Below are positions 8,054 through 17,212 of a DNA stretch of 43,207 bases, piece by piece. Within the stretch, counting starts at the first letter, position 1; each line of letters begins with the position of its first letter. Position numbers and translations under genes: made by a program. This DNA comes from Chlorobiota bacterium. Its GTDB lineage: Bacteria; Bacteroidota; Bacteroidia; Bacteroidales; JAADGE01. Where the stretch lies: assembly GCA_013152535.1 (NCBI GenBank), contig JAADGE010000078.1, positions 1 through 43,207 on the forward strand, given 5' to 3'. The notes below the pieces were generated by a model that did no database searches, had not been told where the DNA came from, and worked only from the letters and a program-made list of their open reading frames with translations.

Positions 8054-8551
8054 ATGCAAATCCTGTCCGATAAAGAAATTAACAAAATCTGCAAGCAAGT
8101 CGTAAACACATCAGAACTAAACGATATTTTCCTGCATTCTCTTTTCGACACATTATACAAAACAGGATTAAGAGTAGGCGAAGTAACCGATTGGTCCCAA
8201 TGGACGATTGTATCAAAAAAATACCTGCAAGTACAAACCTTAAAAGGAAGCAACCCCCGAACATTTAAAAACAAAAAACTAAATCAAATCTATGTCGATT
8301 TAATTCGGTATAATACAACATATCTGGCACAATTCAACTACAAAAACTTATCAAGAGCTTTTAACCGGTTCGCACCTTATTCGCAGCTTCTTATCGGCAA
8401 TAAGCAAGTATCAACACATCTGTTCCGGCACAACAAAGCCAAAAAACTAAAAGCAAAAGGTTATACCGATATCGAAATCCAAACCTACCTCGGGGAAAAA
8501 GATTTAAAAAATGCTTTGGTTTATATCAATTCAAAAATATATGTGTTGTAA
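8054..8551 (+). CDS. Minimal tyrosine recombinase (catalytic domain only)
   Basis: This is 165 aa. All key elements of the tyrosine-recombinase catalytic core are visible in order: YKTGLRVGEV with the first Arg (about residue 40), LKG with a candidate Lys (about 74), THLFRHNKAKKL with the HxxR pair (about 122-125), LGEK where the second His/Trp usually stands, and a C-terminal YINSKIYVL tyrosine. The N-terminal SAM-like DNA-binding domain of normal integrases is absent. It lies directly next to four 56-bp tandem repeats that could be its target. It may act on such sites or depend on another protein for binding. LGE(K) instead of LGH makes the activity uncertain. Confidence 0.75.
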   Translation: MQILSDKEINKICKQVVNTSELNDIFLHSLFDTLYKTGLRVGEVTDWSQWTIVSKKYLQVQTLKGSNPRTFKNKKLNQIYVDLIRYNTTYLAQFNYKNLSRAFNRFAPYSQLLIGNKQVSTHLFRHNKAKKLKAKGYTDIEIQTYLGEKDLKNALVYINSKIYVL

Positions 8552-8556
8552 AAGTC

Positions 8557-8803
8557 GTTCCTGTTTCTTAACCTTTCTCCTTTCACCTTTTCCCTTTCAA
8601 CTAACAAAATTCGTTGCAACCTCTTAATCTTTCTCCTTTTCCCTTTTCCCTTTCAACTAATAAAGTCCGTTGCAGCTTCTTAAACTTTCTCCTTTCCCCT
8701 TTTCCCTCATAATTAAAATAAGTCGTTGCAACCTGTTAAACTTTTTCCTTTTGACTTTCTCCTTTCAACTCAAAAGCTTCGCTGCAAGTTGTTTTAAAAA
8801 TTC
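8557..8803. repeat. Four tandem 56-bp repeats plus a partial fifth
   Basis: Units start at 8557, 8613, 8669 and 8725, each exactly 56 bp, and a truncated fifth runs 8781-8803. Units begin GTTGCAAC or a variant (GTTCCTGT, GTTGCAGC), continue CTTAAnCTTTCTCCTTT and end CAACTAAnAAAnTC. The array starts six bases after the mini-recombinase stop codon and ends about 120 bp before the hsdR start. The rest of 8804-8921 shows no gene. Confidence 0.85.
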
Positions 8804-8921
8804 GTTGAAAACTCTTGGGTTGGTCCGATTTTGGTGGTTTATGTTCTTAAATTGTATGGATTTCATAGAAAAACGATATTATTTTTCTAATTTTACGTTC
8901 ACTTATTTTAATTTTTGGACA

Positions 8922-11672
8922 ATGAACCAAAATCCGGAACAAAAAGCAAGGGATGAAATTGACAAAATGCTTAAACAAGCAGGTTGGTTAATTCAATCAA
9001 AGAAAGAAATAGATATAAATGCAGGTAAAGGAGTTGCTGTTAGAGAATATCAAACCGAAGTCGGACCTGCTGACTATATCCTGTTTGTTTCGGGGAAACC
9101 CGTCGGAGTTATTGAAGCAAAAAGAGAAGAAGAAGGACACAGGCTTACGATTGTAGAAGAACAGTCTTCGGAATATGCAAAAAGCAAACTTAAATATTTA
9201 GACAACAAACCCTTAAACTTTGTTTATGAAAGTACGGGAATATTAACAAGATTTACTGATTACAGAGACCCCAAACCAAGGTCAAGACCTGTATTTAGTT
9301 TTCACAGACCGGAAACTTTTGAAAGGTGGTTAAAAAAAGACAAATCATTACGAGCTCGCTTTTTTGATATTCCGAAGTTAAATCATGCTGGCTTACGACC
9401 TGCTCAAATTATTGCAATTGAAAATTTGGAAAAGTCTTTTCGTAATAATAACCCGAGAGCTTTAATCCAAATGGCAACAGGTGCGGGAAAGACTTTCACG
9501 GCTGCTACTTTTGTATATCGTCTGTTAAAACATGCCGGTGCTAATCGTATTTTATTTCTCGTTGACACAAAAAATCTTGGTGAGCAAGCAGAACAAGAAT
9601 TCATAAAGTATCAACCTCGTGATGATAACAGAAAGTTTACGGAACTGTATAACGTACAGAGGTTAAGTTCAAATTACATAGCAACAGACAGCGATGTTTG
9701 TATAAGCACAATACAACGACTTTACTCCATTTTAAAGGATGAACCGCTTGATGAAGAATTAGAAAAGGAAAATCCGAATGAAAAAAGCTGGCAACCAAAA
9801 GAACCGATGCCGGTGGTGTATAATAAAGAAAACCCGATTGAACAGTTTGATTTTATTATTATTGATGAATGCCACCGTTCTATTTATAATTTATGGAGAC
9901 AGGTTTTAGAGTATTACGATGCCTTCCTTATCGGTTTAACAGCTACTCCTGACGGAAGAACATTGGGTTTCTTTAATGAAAATTTGGTCAGCGAATATAC
10001 TTTTGATGAATCAGTTGCCGATGGTGTTAATGTAAGCTACGACACTTTTATTATTGAAACAAAAATTTCAAAGGAAGGCAGCACATTAAAATCAGGTTGG
10101 TATATAGATAAACGTGAAAAACTCTCTCGTAAGAAACGATGGGAAACTCTGGATGAAGATAAAAATTACAGTCGAAGTGATTTAGATAAAGATGTTGTTA
10201 ACCCAAGCCAAATAAGAAAAATTATTACAACTTATAAACAGAATTTACCTGTTTTGTTTCCCGGAAGGTCGGAAGTTCCGAAAACATTAATATTTGCAAA
10301 AACCGACAGCCATGCCGATGATATAATAAACATTGTTCGTAAAGTGTTTAATGAAGGAAATGATTTTTGCAAAAAAGTAACATACAAGGCAAGTGATGAC
10401 CCGAAAACAACATTGAATAAGTTTCGGAATTCCTACAATCCCAGAATTGCAGTTACTGTTGATATGATTGCAACCGGAACGGATGTAAAACCGCTTGAAT
10501 GCCTGCTCTTTATGAGAGATGTTCGAAGCACTAATTATTTCCAGCAAATGCTTGGAAGAGGTTGCAGAACAATAAATTATGATGACCTGAAAAGTGTAAC
10601 TCCTTCTGTGATTTCTGCAAAAACACATTTTATTGTTGTTGATGCAGTCGGTGTTTTGAAATCTAAAAAAACAGACAGCCGTCCGTTGGAACGTAAACGT
10701 TCAGCTTCTCTTAAAGATTTATTAGCTGCGGTTGCTGTCGGCGCAAATGACGAAGATTTATTGACAACCTTGGCAGGGAGACTTAACAGGCTGGAAAAGA
10801 AATTGACAGAAAAGGAAAAAGAAAAATTTAAAGAACTCTCGAAAGGAAAGTCAATAACAAAAGTAGTTAAGGATTTGCTTAATGCATATAATCCGGACAT
10901 AATTGAGGAAAGAGCTGAAATTCTGAAAGAAGAAAATAATTTGCCTTCCGTTAAACTTGCACAGAAACAAGCACATGAAGAATTAAAGAAAACAGCAATT
11001 TCAACTTTTAACGGCAAACTGAATGAATACGTTGAAAATGTGAGACGTGTTCATGAGCAAATTATTGATACATATAATATAGATAAACTCCAAAAAGCAG
11101 AATGGGACACAACTTCTGTTGAAAATGCAAAAAAAACAGTTACTGACTTTGAAGAGTACTTGCAAAAAAACAAGGATGAAATAACAGCTTTAAAAATCTA
11201 CTATAACCAACCGTATAACAGGCGAAATCTGACTTTCGACATGCTGAAAGAAGTATTGGATAAATTGAAAGCCGACAAACCTGCTTTGGCTCCGCATTAT
11301 GTTTGGGAAGCATACACACAACTTGAAGAAGTGAAATCAAACAGTCCGAAAAATGAATTGACGGCACTGGTTTCACTTATTCGTAAAGTTACGGGAATTG
11401 ATAAACAACTCACTGCATTTGATAAAACAACAGATAAAAATTTTCAAACTTGGGTATTTAAAAAGAATGCGGGAAATATACAATTTACGGAAAATCAAAT
11501 GGAATGGCTTCGCATGATAAAAGAGCATGTAGCAAACAGTTTTCATTTTGACAAAGATGATTTGGATTATGCTCCCTTTGATGCAAAAGGCGGGCTTGCC
11601 AAAATGTGGCAATTATTCGGTAATGATATGGAAACTATTATCAGTGAACTGAATGAAGCATTAGCTGCTTAA
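8922..11672 (+). CDS. hsdR: Type I restriction enzyme, HsdR motor/nuclease subunit
   Basis: This is 916 aa from the ATG at 8922. The open frame extends further upstream into the 56-bp repeats, but MNQNPEQKARDEIDKM is the natural HsdR N-terminus. The PD-(D/E)XK nuclease spans about 40-75, with PADYILF and the EAK motif near residue 65. Superfamily 2 translocase motifs follow: ATGAGKT (about 184), IIDECHR (about 314), LTATP, VDMIATGTDV and QMLGRGCR (about 542). A helical C-terminal part binds the methylase core. The protein cuts unmodified DNA after ATP-driven translocation, with HsdM and HsdS. The length is a little short but complete for this family. Confidence 0.93.
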   Translation: MNQNPEQKARDEIDKMLKQAGWLIQSKKEIDINAGKGVAVREYQTEVGPADYILFVSGKPVGVIEAKREEEGHRLTIVEEQSSEYAKSKLKYLDNKPLNFVYESTGILTRFTDYRDPKPRSRPVFSFHRPETFERWLKKDKSLRARFFDIPKLNHAGLRPAQIIAIENLEKSFRNNNPRALIQMATGAGKTFTAATFVYRLLKHAGANRILFLVDTKNLGEQAEQEFIKYQPRDDNRKFTELYNVQRLSSNYIATDSDVCISTIQRLYSILKDEPLDEELEKENPNEKSWQPKEPMPVVYNKENPIEQFDFIIIDECHRSIYNLWRQVLEYYDAFLIGLTATPDGRTLGFFNENLVSEYTFDESVADGVNVSYDTFIIETKISKEGSTLKSGWYIDKREKLSRKKRWETLDEDKNYSRSDLDKDVVNPSQIRKIITTYKQNLPVLFPGRSEVPKTLIFAKTDSHADDIINIVRKVFNEGNDFCKKVTYKASDDPKTTLNKFRNSYNPRIAVTVDMIATGTDVKPLECLLFMRDVRSTNYFQQMLGRGCRTINYDDLKSVTPSVISAKTHFIVVDAVGVLKSKKTDSRPLERKRSASLKDLLAAVAVGANDEDLLTTLAGRLNRLEKKLTEKEKEKFKELSKGKSITKVVKDLLNAYNPDIIEERAEILKEENNLPSVKLAQKQAHEELKKTAISTFNGKLNEYVENVRRVHEQIIDTYNIDKLQKAEWDTTSVENAKKTVTDFEEYLQKNKDEITALKIYYNQPYNRRNLTFDMLKEVLDKLKADKPALAPHYVWEAYTQLEEVKSNSPKNELTALVSLIRKVTGIDKQLTAFDKTTDKNFQTWVFKKNAGNIQFTENQMEWLRMIKEHVANSFHFDKDDLDYAPFDAKGGLAKMWQLFGNDMETIISELNEALAA

Positions 11673-11708
11673 CCGTTTCATTTATTTAACAAGTTTTAAA
11701 CAATAAGA

Positions 11709-11741
11709 TTTGCTTTTTAAGGTTTTTATTTCGTATATTTG
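11709..11741 (+). promoter_or_regulatory. Promoter upstream of rloA
   Basis: TTTG at 11709-11712, 21 bases, then TATATTTG at 11734-11741: an exact match to the Bacteroidota TTTG / TAnnTTTG consensus. It lies 27 bases before the rloA start, so rloA-rloB-hsdS-GIY-YIG-hsdM-roco can be transcribed separately from hsdR. That allows methylase expression without the nuclease subunit. Confidence 0.7.
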
Positions 11742-11767
11742 TAGAAAATTCACAAAAATAGCAAATA

Positions 11768-13081
11768 ATGTTAGTCGATTTCTTTTTTAAAAACTACGCT
11801 TCATTCAAAGAAGAACAACATTTTTCTTTTTTGGCAAGTCCGAGAAAGGAAAAATTTCCGAAAAATGAAGATAATATTGCGGTATTAACACCGAACTTAA
11901 AACTGTTGAAAAGTGCGGTTGTTTACGGTGCCAATGCAAGTGGCAAAAGCAACTTTCTGAATGCATTTAATATCTTTAAACAACTCGTTTTTTCGTTTGG
12001 AAATATAAACGGGTTAGCGAATTCCTTATCAGGCATTAATCACTTTTTGTTAAGTGATAAATCATACAAAGAACCGACACTTTTCGAAATAACTTTTTTT
12101 ATAAAGGGTGAGTATTTCAGATACGGAATTGAGTTTACGGCTGATGAAATTATTGAAGAATGGTTATATCGAAAAGTTAAACGTGAAGCACTGGTTTTTC
12201 ACAGAAAAAAAGATAATACGGCATGGACTAAACATATTCCTGAAAAATACTCAATTATAAGAGAATTGTGGAAAAAGAAAATGGTTCGTAAAGAGGCTTT
12301 ATTGCTTACGGTTGCAGCACAGTTTAACGACCCTTTGGCTTCTGAAATACAAAATGCATTCAGAAATTTGAATGTTATTTCAGGCATACGTGATGTTACA
12401 TATAAGAACTTCACAATTAATATATTTTCTGACGATAAACAAGATTATAAAAAGAAAATTGTTGAACTGCTAAAATTGGCGGATTTCGGCATTGACAGCA
12501 TTCTTACAAAGGAAATTCCCGGTGAAACGGTTTCTGTTTCAGTTAAAGGCTTATCTGATGATTCGCCCGAAATTTTAAGACAAAAAACAACCTTAAAAAA
12601 CCTATTCTCTTTAAGAAAAATTTATTCTGAAAAAGGAGAAATTACGGGATACAGCGAAATGAAGTTTGATGTTTTTGAATCCGAAGGAACAAAAAAATTC
12701 TTTCATTTACTCGGTCCGATATTAGACACTTTAAAAGACGGTAAAATTTTGATTATTGATGAGTTGGATACAAAACTTCATCCGATGCTCACGAAACAAA
12801 TAATCAAATTGTTCCGTAATCCGGTTACAAACCCGCATAATGCACAATTAATTTTTGCAACACATGATATTAATTTACTCGAAGCCAAATTGTTCAGAAG
12901 AGACCAAATTTGGTTTACGGAGAAGAACCGTTTCGGAGCATCACAACTTTTTGCTTTAACCGATTTTAAAAAAGGTGTAAGAAACGATGATAACATAAGC
13001 AAGCACTACATGGAAGGGCGTTACGGTGCAATACCCTACCTTGCCGATTTTAAAGAATATTTTGAAAAACAACCGGAATAA
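11768..13081 (+). CDS. rloA: RloA-type AAA15 ATPase (abortive-infection family)
   Basis: This is 437 aa. The Walker A motif GANASGKS lies at about residues 54-61, just after the FKNYASFKEEQHFSF strand that opens AAA15/AAA21 ABC-like ATPases. The Walker B region ILIIDELDTKLHP (about 326) and the switch FATHD (about 364) are intact. The partner gene rloB follows with a 1-bp overlap. RloA-RloB pairs (R-linked ORFs) are known inside type I restriction loci, are related to the lactococcal AbiL pair, and are analogous in design to the PARIS AriA-AriB system, where an ATPase cage controls a TOPRIM nuclease. The likely role is phage-triggered activation of RloB; the trigger is unknown. Confidence 0.85.
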   Translation: MLVDFFFKNYASFKEEQHFSFLASPRKEKFPKNEDNIAVLTPNLKLLKSAVVYGANASGKSNFLNAFNIFKQLVFSFGNINGLANSLSGINHFLLSDKSYKEPTLFEITFFIKGEYFRYGIEFTADEIIEEWLYRKVKREALVFHRKKDNTAWTKHIPEKYSIIRELWKKKMVRKEALLLTVAAQFNDPLASEIQNAFRNLNVISGIRDVTYKNFTINIFSDDKQDYKKKIVELLKLADFGIDSILTKEIPGETVSVSVKGLSDDSPEILRQKTTLKNLFSLRKIYSEKGEITGYSEMKFDVFESEGTKKFFHLLGPILDTLKDGKILIIDELDTKLHPMLTKQIIKLFRNPVTNPHNAQLIFATHDINLLEAKLFRRDQIWFTEKNRFGASQLFALTDFKKGVRNDDNISKHYMEGRYGAIPYLADFKEYFEKQPE

Positions 13082-13713
13082 TGGCAGCAGGTAATAAAAA
13101 TAAACGCAGACAAACTGCCCGAAACCGAAGAAAAGCTTTTCGCGACCCGAAAGAAAAGATTTTAATTTTCTGTGAAGGAAAGAATACGGAACCCAACTAT
13201 TTTAAAGCATTTAAACTTGTAACTGCTACAATTAAAGCAATACATATTCATGAGGGCAGTGCATTGGCAATAGTAAAAGAAGCAATAAAACAGAAAGAAC
13301 AAAACGAGAAGTATAAAGGCTACGACCAATATTGGGTAGTTTTTGATAAAGATGATACTCCGAATGCCGATTTTAATGATGCAATAAGAATTGCAAAAAC
13401 CGAAGGATTTAAACCGGCATACTCAAACCAAGCATTTGAATATTGGTTTTTATTACATTTCAATAAATATACGGGAAAAATAAATCGCAACGATTATGAA
13501 CACAAACTAAATAATCATGGTATTACCGATTATGATAAATCAGAAGCATTCAGTAAAAAAATGTATGACTTGTTATACCCTTTACAAGCGATTGCAATTA
13601 AAAATGCACGAGAAGTATATGAAAGTTTCGATCCGGCACATTCAAATCCGGCACAAGAAGAATCGTCTACAACGGTTTTTAAACTGGTGGAAGAATTAAA
13701 CAAGTTTATATGA
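13081..13713 (+). CDS. rloB: RloB-like (TOPRIM-related) effector
   Basis: This 210-aa protein starts in the TAATG overlap with rloA. After a basic N-terminus (NKNKRRQTARNRRKAFRD) comes KILIFCEGKNTEPNYF, with the conserved Glu of a TOPRIM-like fold at about residue 33, and YWVVFDKDD with the paired acidic residues at about 85-89. This is the RloB/AbiLii signature. RloB proteins are presumed nuclease toxins held by RloA. The sequence shows an intact acidic set, so it is expected to be active. The next gene, hsdS, overlaps by 4 bp. Confidence 0.85.
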   Translation: MAAGNKNKRRQTARNRRKAFRDPKEKILIFCEGKNTEPNYFKAFKLVTATIKAIHIHEGSALAIVKEAIKQKEQNEKYKGYDQYWVVFDKDDTPNADFNDAIRIAKTEGFKPAYSNQAFEYWFLLHFNKYTGKINRNDYEHKLNNHGITDYDKSEAFSKKMYDLLYPLQAIAIKNAREVYESFDPAHSNPAQEESSTTVFKLVEELNKFI

Positions 13714-15278
13714 GCGGAAAGATTAAGTATAAAGAAGATTGGATTGAAATAAAGCTGGAAGAGGCTTGCCAAATTCTTGATAATTTACGAAAACCTATCA
13801 ATGCTAAGGAACGTCTAAAAAGAACAGATGGAAAAAAACAATCTGAACTATTTCCTTATTATGGTGCTACTGGTAAAGTTGGGTATATTGATGATTATTT
13901 AACTGATGGAGAGTATGTTCTGTTAGGGGAGGACGGAGCACCGTTTAATGATTTCAGAAAAAATATCGCATATATTATTAATGGCAAAACTTGGGTAAAT
14001 AACCATGCACATATTTTACTCTCTCATTTTAATAATAAATTTCTTTGTCATTATTTGAATCAATTTCAATATAACGAATATGTTTCAGGGACAACTCGTC
14101 TAAAACTTACACAAGGAAAATTAAAAACTATTCCTGTTCAAATACCCCCTCTCCCCGAACAAAGAGCAATAGTCTCAAAAATAGAAACCCTGTTTTCAGA
14201 ATTAGACAGTGCAATTGAAAACCTGAAAACAGCACAAGAGCAACTCAAAATCTACCGCCAAGCTGTGCTTAAAAAAGCATTTGAAGGAGAACTCACAAAG
14301 GAATGGAGAAAAAAACAAACCGATTTACCTTCTGCCGATGAACTTCTTGAACAAATTAAAAAAGAAAAAGAAGCACATTACGAAAAACAACTCAAAGATT
14401 GGAAACAAGCCGTAAAGAAATGGGAAGAAACCGGCAAAAAAGGTAAAAAACCTGCAAAACCAAAGAAACTAAAAGAATTACCGCCACTTGCAAAAGAGGA
14501 ATTGAAAGATTTGCCGAAGTTGCCGGCGAATTTTGTTTGGACAAGATTAGGAGATTTAATCTGGTCTGTTAAAGATGGCCCGCATTATAGTCCAAAATAT
14601 ACAGAAGATGGTATTCCTTTTATTTCTGGTAGAAATATCCATCCAACAGGTATTAATTTTTCAGATGCAAAATATATATCCAAAGAATTGCATAATGAAT
14701 TATCTAAAAGATGTAAACCTGAACTTAATGATGTTTTATATACAAAAGGTGGGACTACTGGAATTGCAAGAGTAAATACTTATGATATTGATTTTAATGT
14801 CTGGGTTCATGTAGCAGTTTTAAAGTCTGTTAATTCAGTTTACCCTTTTTATTTACAACATGTTTTAAACTCAAATCATTGCTATCGTCAATCTCAAAAA
14901 TATACTCATGGCGTAGGAAATCAAGATTTAGGTTTAACAAGGATGATATTAATAACTATTCCCTTTTGCTCGCTTGACGAACAAACCCAAATAGTCCAAG
15001 AAATAGAAACCCGCTTATCGGTTGCCGATAAAATGCAGGAAACAATAGCAGAAAGCATAAAAAAAGCCGAAGCTCTTCGGCAAAGCATTCTCAAAAAAGC
15101 ATTCGAAGGTCGCTTGTTGAGCGAAGTCGAAGTAAACGAATGCAAAAACGCCCCCGATTACGAACCGGCGGAAAAACTCTTGGCTCGTATTGAACAAAGT
15201 CGAAATAAGAAGATTAAAGCCGAAAAAGAAATAAAAAAACAAAATGGAAAAAGAAAGCCTAAAAATAAAAATAAGTAA
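13710..15278 (+). CDS. hsdS: Type I restriction-modification specificity subunit HsdS
   Basis: This is 522 aa with the classic duplicated layout: first target-recognition domain (about 8-140), first conserved coiled-coil region with PPLPEQRAIVSKIETLFSEL (about 148-215) extended by a Lys/Glu-rich insert (about 215-265), second target-recognition domain (about 270-415), and second conserved helix with DEQTQIVQEIETRLSVADKM (about 425-470). Each recognition domain reads half of a bipartite DNA target. The coils set the spacing and bind two HsdM. The two repeats AVLKKAFEGELT and SILKKAFEGRLL show the internal duplication. The last 35 bp overlap the next gene. Confidence 0.92.
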   Translation: MSGKIKYKEDWIEIKLEEACQILDNLRKPINAKERLKRTDGKKQSELFPYYGATGKVGYIDDYLTDGEYVLLGEDGAPFNDFRKNIAYIINGKTWVNNHAHILLSHFNNKFLCHYLNQFQYNEYVSGTTRLKLTQGKLKTIPVQIPPLPEQRAIVSKIETLFSELDSAIENLKTAQEQLKIYRQAVLKKAFEGELTKEWRKKQTDLPSADELLEQIKKEKEAHYEKQLKDWKQAVKKWEETGKKGKKPAKPKKLKELPPLAKEELKDLPKLPANFVWTRLGDLIWSVKDGPHYSPKYTEDGIPFISGRNIHPTGINFSDAKYISKELHNELSKRCKPELNDVLYTKGGTTGIARVNTYDIDFNVWVHVAVLKSVNSVYPFYLQHVLNSNHCYRQSQKYTHGVGNQDLGLTRMILITIPFCSLDEQTQIVQEIETRLSVADKMQETIAESIKKAEALRQSILKKAFEGRLLSEVEVNECKNAPDYEPAEKLLARIEQSRNKKIKAEKEIKKQNGKRKPKNKNK

Positions 15279-15708
15279 TGACGGCATAAAACCTGTCGGC
15301 AAATCAAAATTCTACGGTGATGTGCTTACGCTGAAAACCTTTAAGATATACATTGTAAGAAATGATAAAGAATTTATCTATATCGGTAAAACGACCCAAC
15401 AAATCGGCACAAAATTCGGGCAAGGTTTCAGAGCATTTACAAAAGACAAAGATGAAAATGAAAGAATAAGCGGCTATGGTGGTTATAAATGGATTGAAGA
15501 ATTTGAAGACAAAGAATTAAATCTTGATGTAATTGATTTAGGTGATAATGCAACAGATGAATTTGCAGAAGCAGTTGAAGCCGAAATTGTTTTTCAAATC
15601 AGGCAACGATATTTATATTGGCCTAAATATCAAAATGAAATACACTTTAATAACAATCATAAAGAAGCATTTAAAACAGCACAAGAAATTTTAGAACTGA
15701 TAAAATGA
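15244..15708 (+). CDS. GIY-YIG superfamily nuclease-like protein between hsdS and hsdM
   Basis: This is 154 aa. FKIYIV (Tyr36) followed by FIYIGKT (Tyr46, Gly48) is the GIY-YIG strand pair. Arg63 in GFRA and Glu112/114 in the helix AEAVEAEIVF match the catalytic Arg and Glu. The domain starts at about residue 30 and fills the rest of the protein. The gene is embedded by overlaps (35 bp with hsdS, 4 bp with hsdM), so it is translated with them. Such nucleases are not a standard part of type I enzymes. It may be an extra effector or an accessory nuclease; the function is inferred from the fold only. Confidence 0.72.
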   Translation: MEKESLKIKISNDGIKPVGKSKFYGDVLTLKTFKIYIVRNDKEFIYIGKTTQQIGTKFGQGFRAFTKDKDENERISGYGGYKWIEEFEDKELNLDVIDLGDNATDEFAEAVEAEIVFQIRQRYLYWPKYQNEIHFNNNHKEAFKTAQEILELIK

Positions 15709-17198
15709 GTGAAGCAAACATCATATCAAAAATATGGAACTTTGCCGATGTCCTTCGGGACGACGGTGTAGGCTACGGTGATTATTTGGAACAAATAACA
15801 TACATTCTGTTTCTCAAAATGATTGACGAATTTGAAAAGCCTCCTTACAATCGCAAATTCAATTTACCTGAAAGTGATGAAGGCGAAACATTCAACTGGG
15901 AAAACCTGCAACAAAAAAAAGGGGCTGAATTAGATGAGTTTTATCGTCAATTATTAAGAGGTCTCGGTAATGCATCCGGCATTCTCGGAGCAATATATAC
16001 AAAAGCCCAAAATAAAATTCAAGACCCGGCAAAACTCTACAAAATCATTGATATGATAAAAAAAGAGCAATGGAACGCCATGGGTGCCGACCTAAAAGGA
16101 AAAATATATGAAGGCTTATTGGAGAAAAATGCAGAAGACAGCAAGAGCGGAGCCGGTCAATATTTCACGCCCAGAGCTTTAATAAAGGCAATGGTAGCAT
16201 GTATGCAACCGGAACCGATGAAAACAATCATTGACCCGGCTTGCGGTTCCGGCGGTTTCTTTCTGGCAGCTTATGATTATATAAAATCAAATAATAAACT
16301 CAATAAAGAACAAAAAGAATTCCTTAAAAACAAAACATTCTTCGGTAATGAAATAGTGGCAAGTACAAGACGCATGGCTTTAATGAACCTTTTCTTGCAC
16401 GGTATAGGAGAAATAACGGGAGATACTTTTATCTCTTCTGCCGATGCTCTATTATCGGATGAAGGTGTAAGATACGATTATGTTCTTGCAAATCCGCCTT
16501 TCGGAAAAAAAAGCAGCATGACCTTTACAAATGAAAAAGGAGAACAAAAAAAACAAGACTTAACCGTAAACAGGCAAGACTTCTGGGCAACAACATCCAA
16601 CAAACAACTGAACTTTGTTCAGCACATTCGCACTTTGTTAAAAATAACCGGAAAAGCAGCAGTCGTACTGCCCGATAATGTTTTATTTGAAGGAGGTGCG
16701 GGTGAAACCGTCAGAAAAGAACTGATGAAAGTTGCAGATTTACACACAATTCTACGTCTCCCGACCGGAATCTTTTATGCACAAGGCGTAAAAGCAAATG
16801 TTGTTTTCTTTGACAACAAACCGGCAGCTAAAAACCCTTGGACAAAAGAAGTCTGGTTCTATGATTACAGAACAAACATACACCATACCCTCAAAAAAAA
16901 TCCGATTAGGTATTCAGACCTTGAAGATTTTATTAAACTTTTTAATCTGGAGAACAGACACGAAAGAAAAGAAACTTGGAGTGAAAAAAATCCGGACGGA
17001 AGATGGCGTAAATACACCTATGAAGAAATCATTGCAAGGGATAAAACAAGCCTTGACATATTCTGGATAAAAGACAAAAGTCTTACGGATTTGGAAAATT
17101 TACCCGAACCCGATATTCTCGCAACAGAAATTGTTGAAAACATTGAAGCAAGCTTGGCAAGCTTCAAAGAAATAGCAATAAAATTGAACGGTGAATAA
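15705..17198 (+). CDS. hsdM: Type I DNA adenine methyltransferase HsdM
   Basis: This is 497 aa. The N-terminal helical domain (about 1-145) is typical of HsdM. The signature GAGQYFTPRALI is at about 150, SAM-binding motif I IDPACGSGGFF at about 175-185, and the N6-adenine catalytic motif NPPF at about 263-266. The C-terminal part completes the family length. It methylates adenines in the target defined by HsdS and forms the restriction complex with HsdR. It overlaps the GIY-YIG gene by 4 bp, and the Roco gene follows after only 14 bp. Confidence 0.93.
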   Translation: MSEANIISKIWNFADVLRDDGVGYGDYLEQITYILFLKMIDEFEKPPYNRKFNLPESDEGETFNWENLQQKKGAELDEFYRQLLRGLGNASGILGAIYTKAQNKIQDPAKLYKIIDMIKKEQWNAMGADLKGKIYEGLLEKNAEDSKSGAGQYFTPRALIKAMVACMQPEPMKTIIDPACGSGGFFLAAYDYIKSNNKLNKEQKEFLKNKTFFGNEIVASTRRMALMNLFLHGIGEITGDTFISSADALLSDEGVRYDYVLANPPFGKKSSMTFTNEKGEQKKQDLTVNRQDFWATTSNKQLNFVQHIRTLLKITGKAAVVLPDNVLFEGGAGETVRKELMKVADLHTILRLPTGIFYAQGVKANVVFFDNKPAAKNPWTKEVWFYDYRTNIHHTLKKNPIRYSDLEDFIKLFNLENRHERKETWSEKNPDGRWRKYTYEEIIARDKTSLDIFWIKDKSLTDLENLPEPDILATEIVENIEASLASFKEIAIKLNGE

Positions 17199-17212
17199 TA
17201 TAAATTTAAACG

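Noticed and set aside
8557-8803. CRISPR array
   Set aside because: The 56-bp units follow each other without separate repeat and spacer parts, vary along their whole length, and no cas gene is present.
8670-8921. Longer HsdR N-terminus
   Set aside because: The extra 84 residues translate the tandem repeats and an A+T-rich leader; the ATG at 8922 gives the normal family start.
10287-11612. Reverse-strand frames within hsdR
   Set aside because: They are antisense shadows of a well-conserved gene, with no domain of their own.
11768-13713. Calling the ATPase/TOPRIM pair PARIS (AriA-AriB)
   Set aside because: The second protein shows the RloB motif CEGKNTEPNYF rather than a DUF4435 pattern, and the pair is in the usual RloAB place inside an hsd operon.
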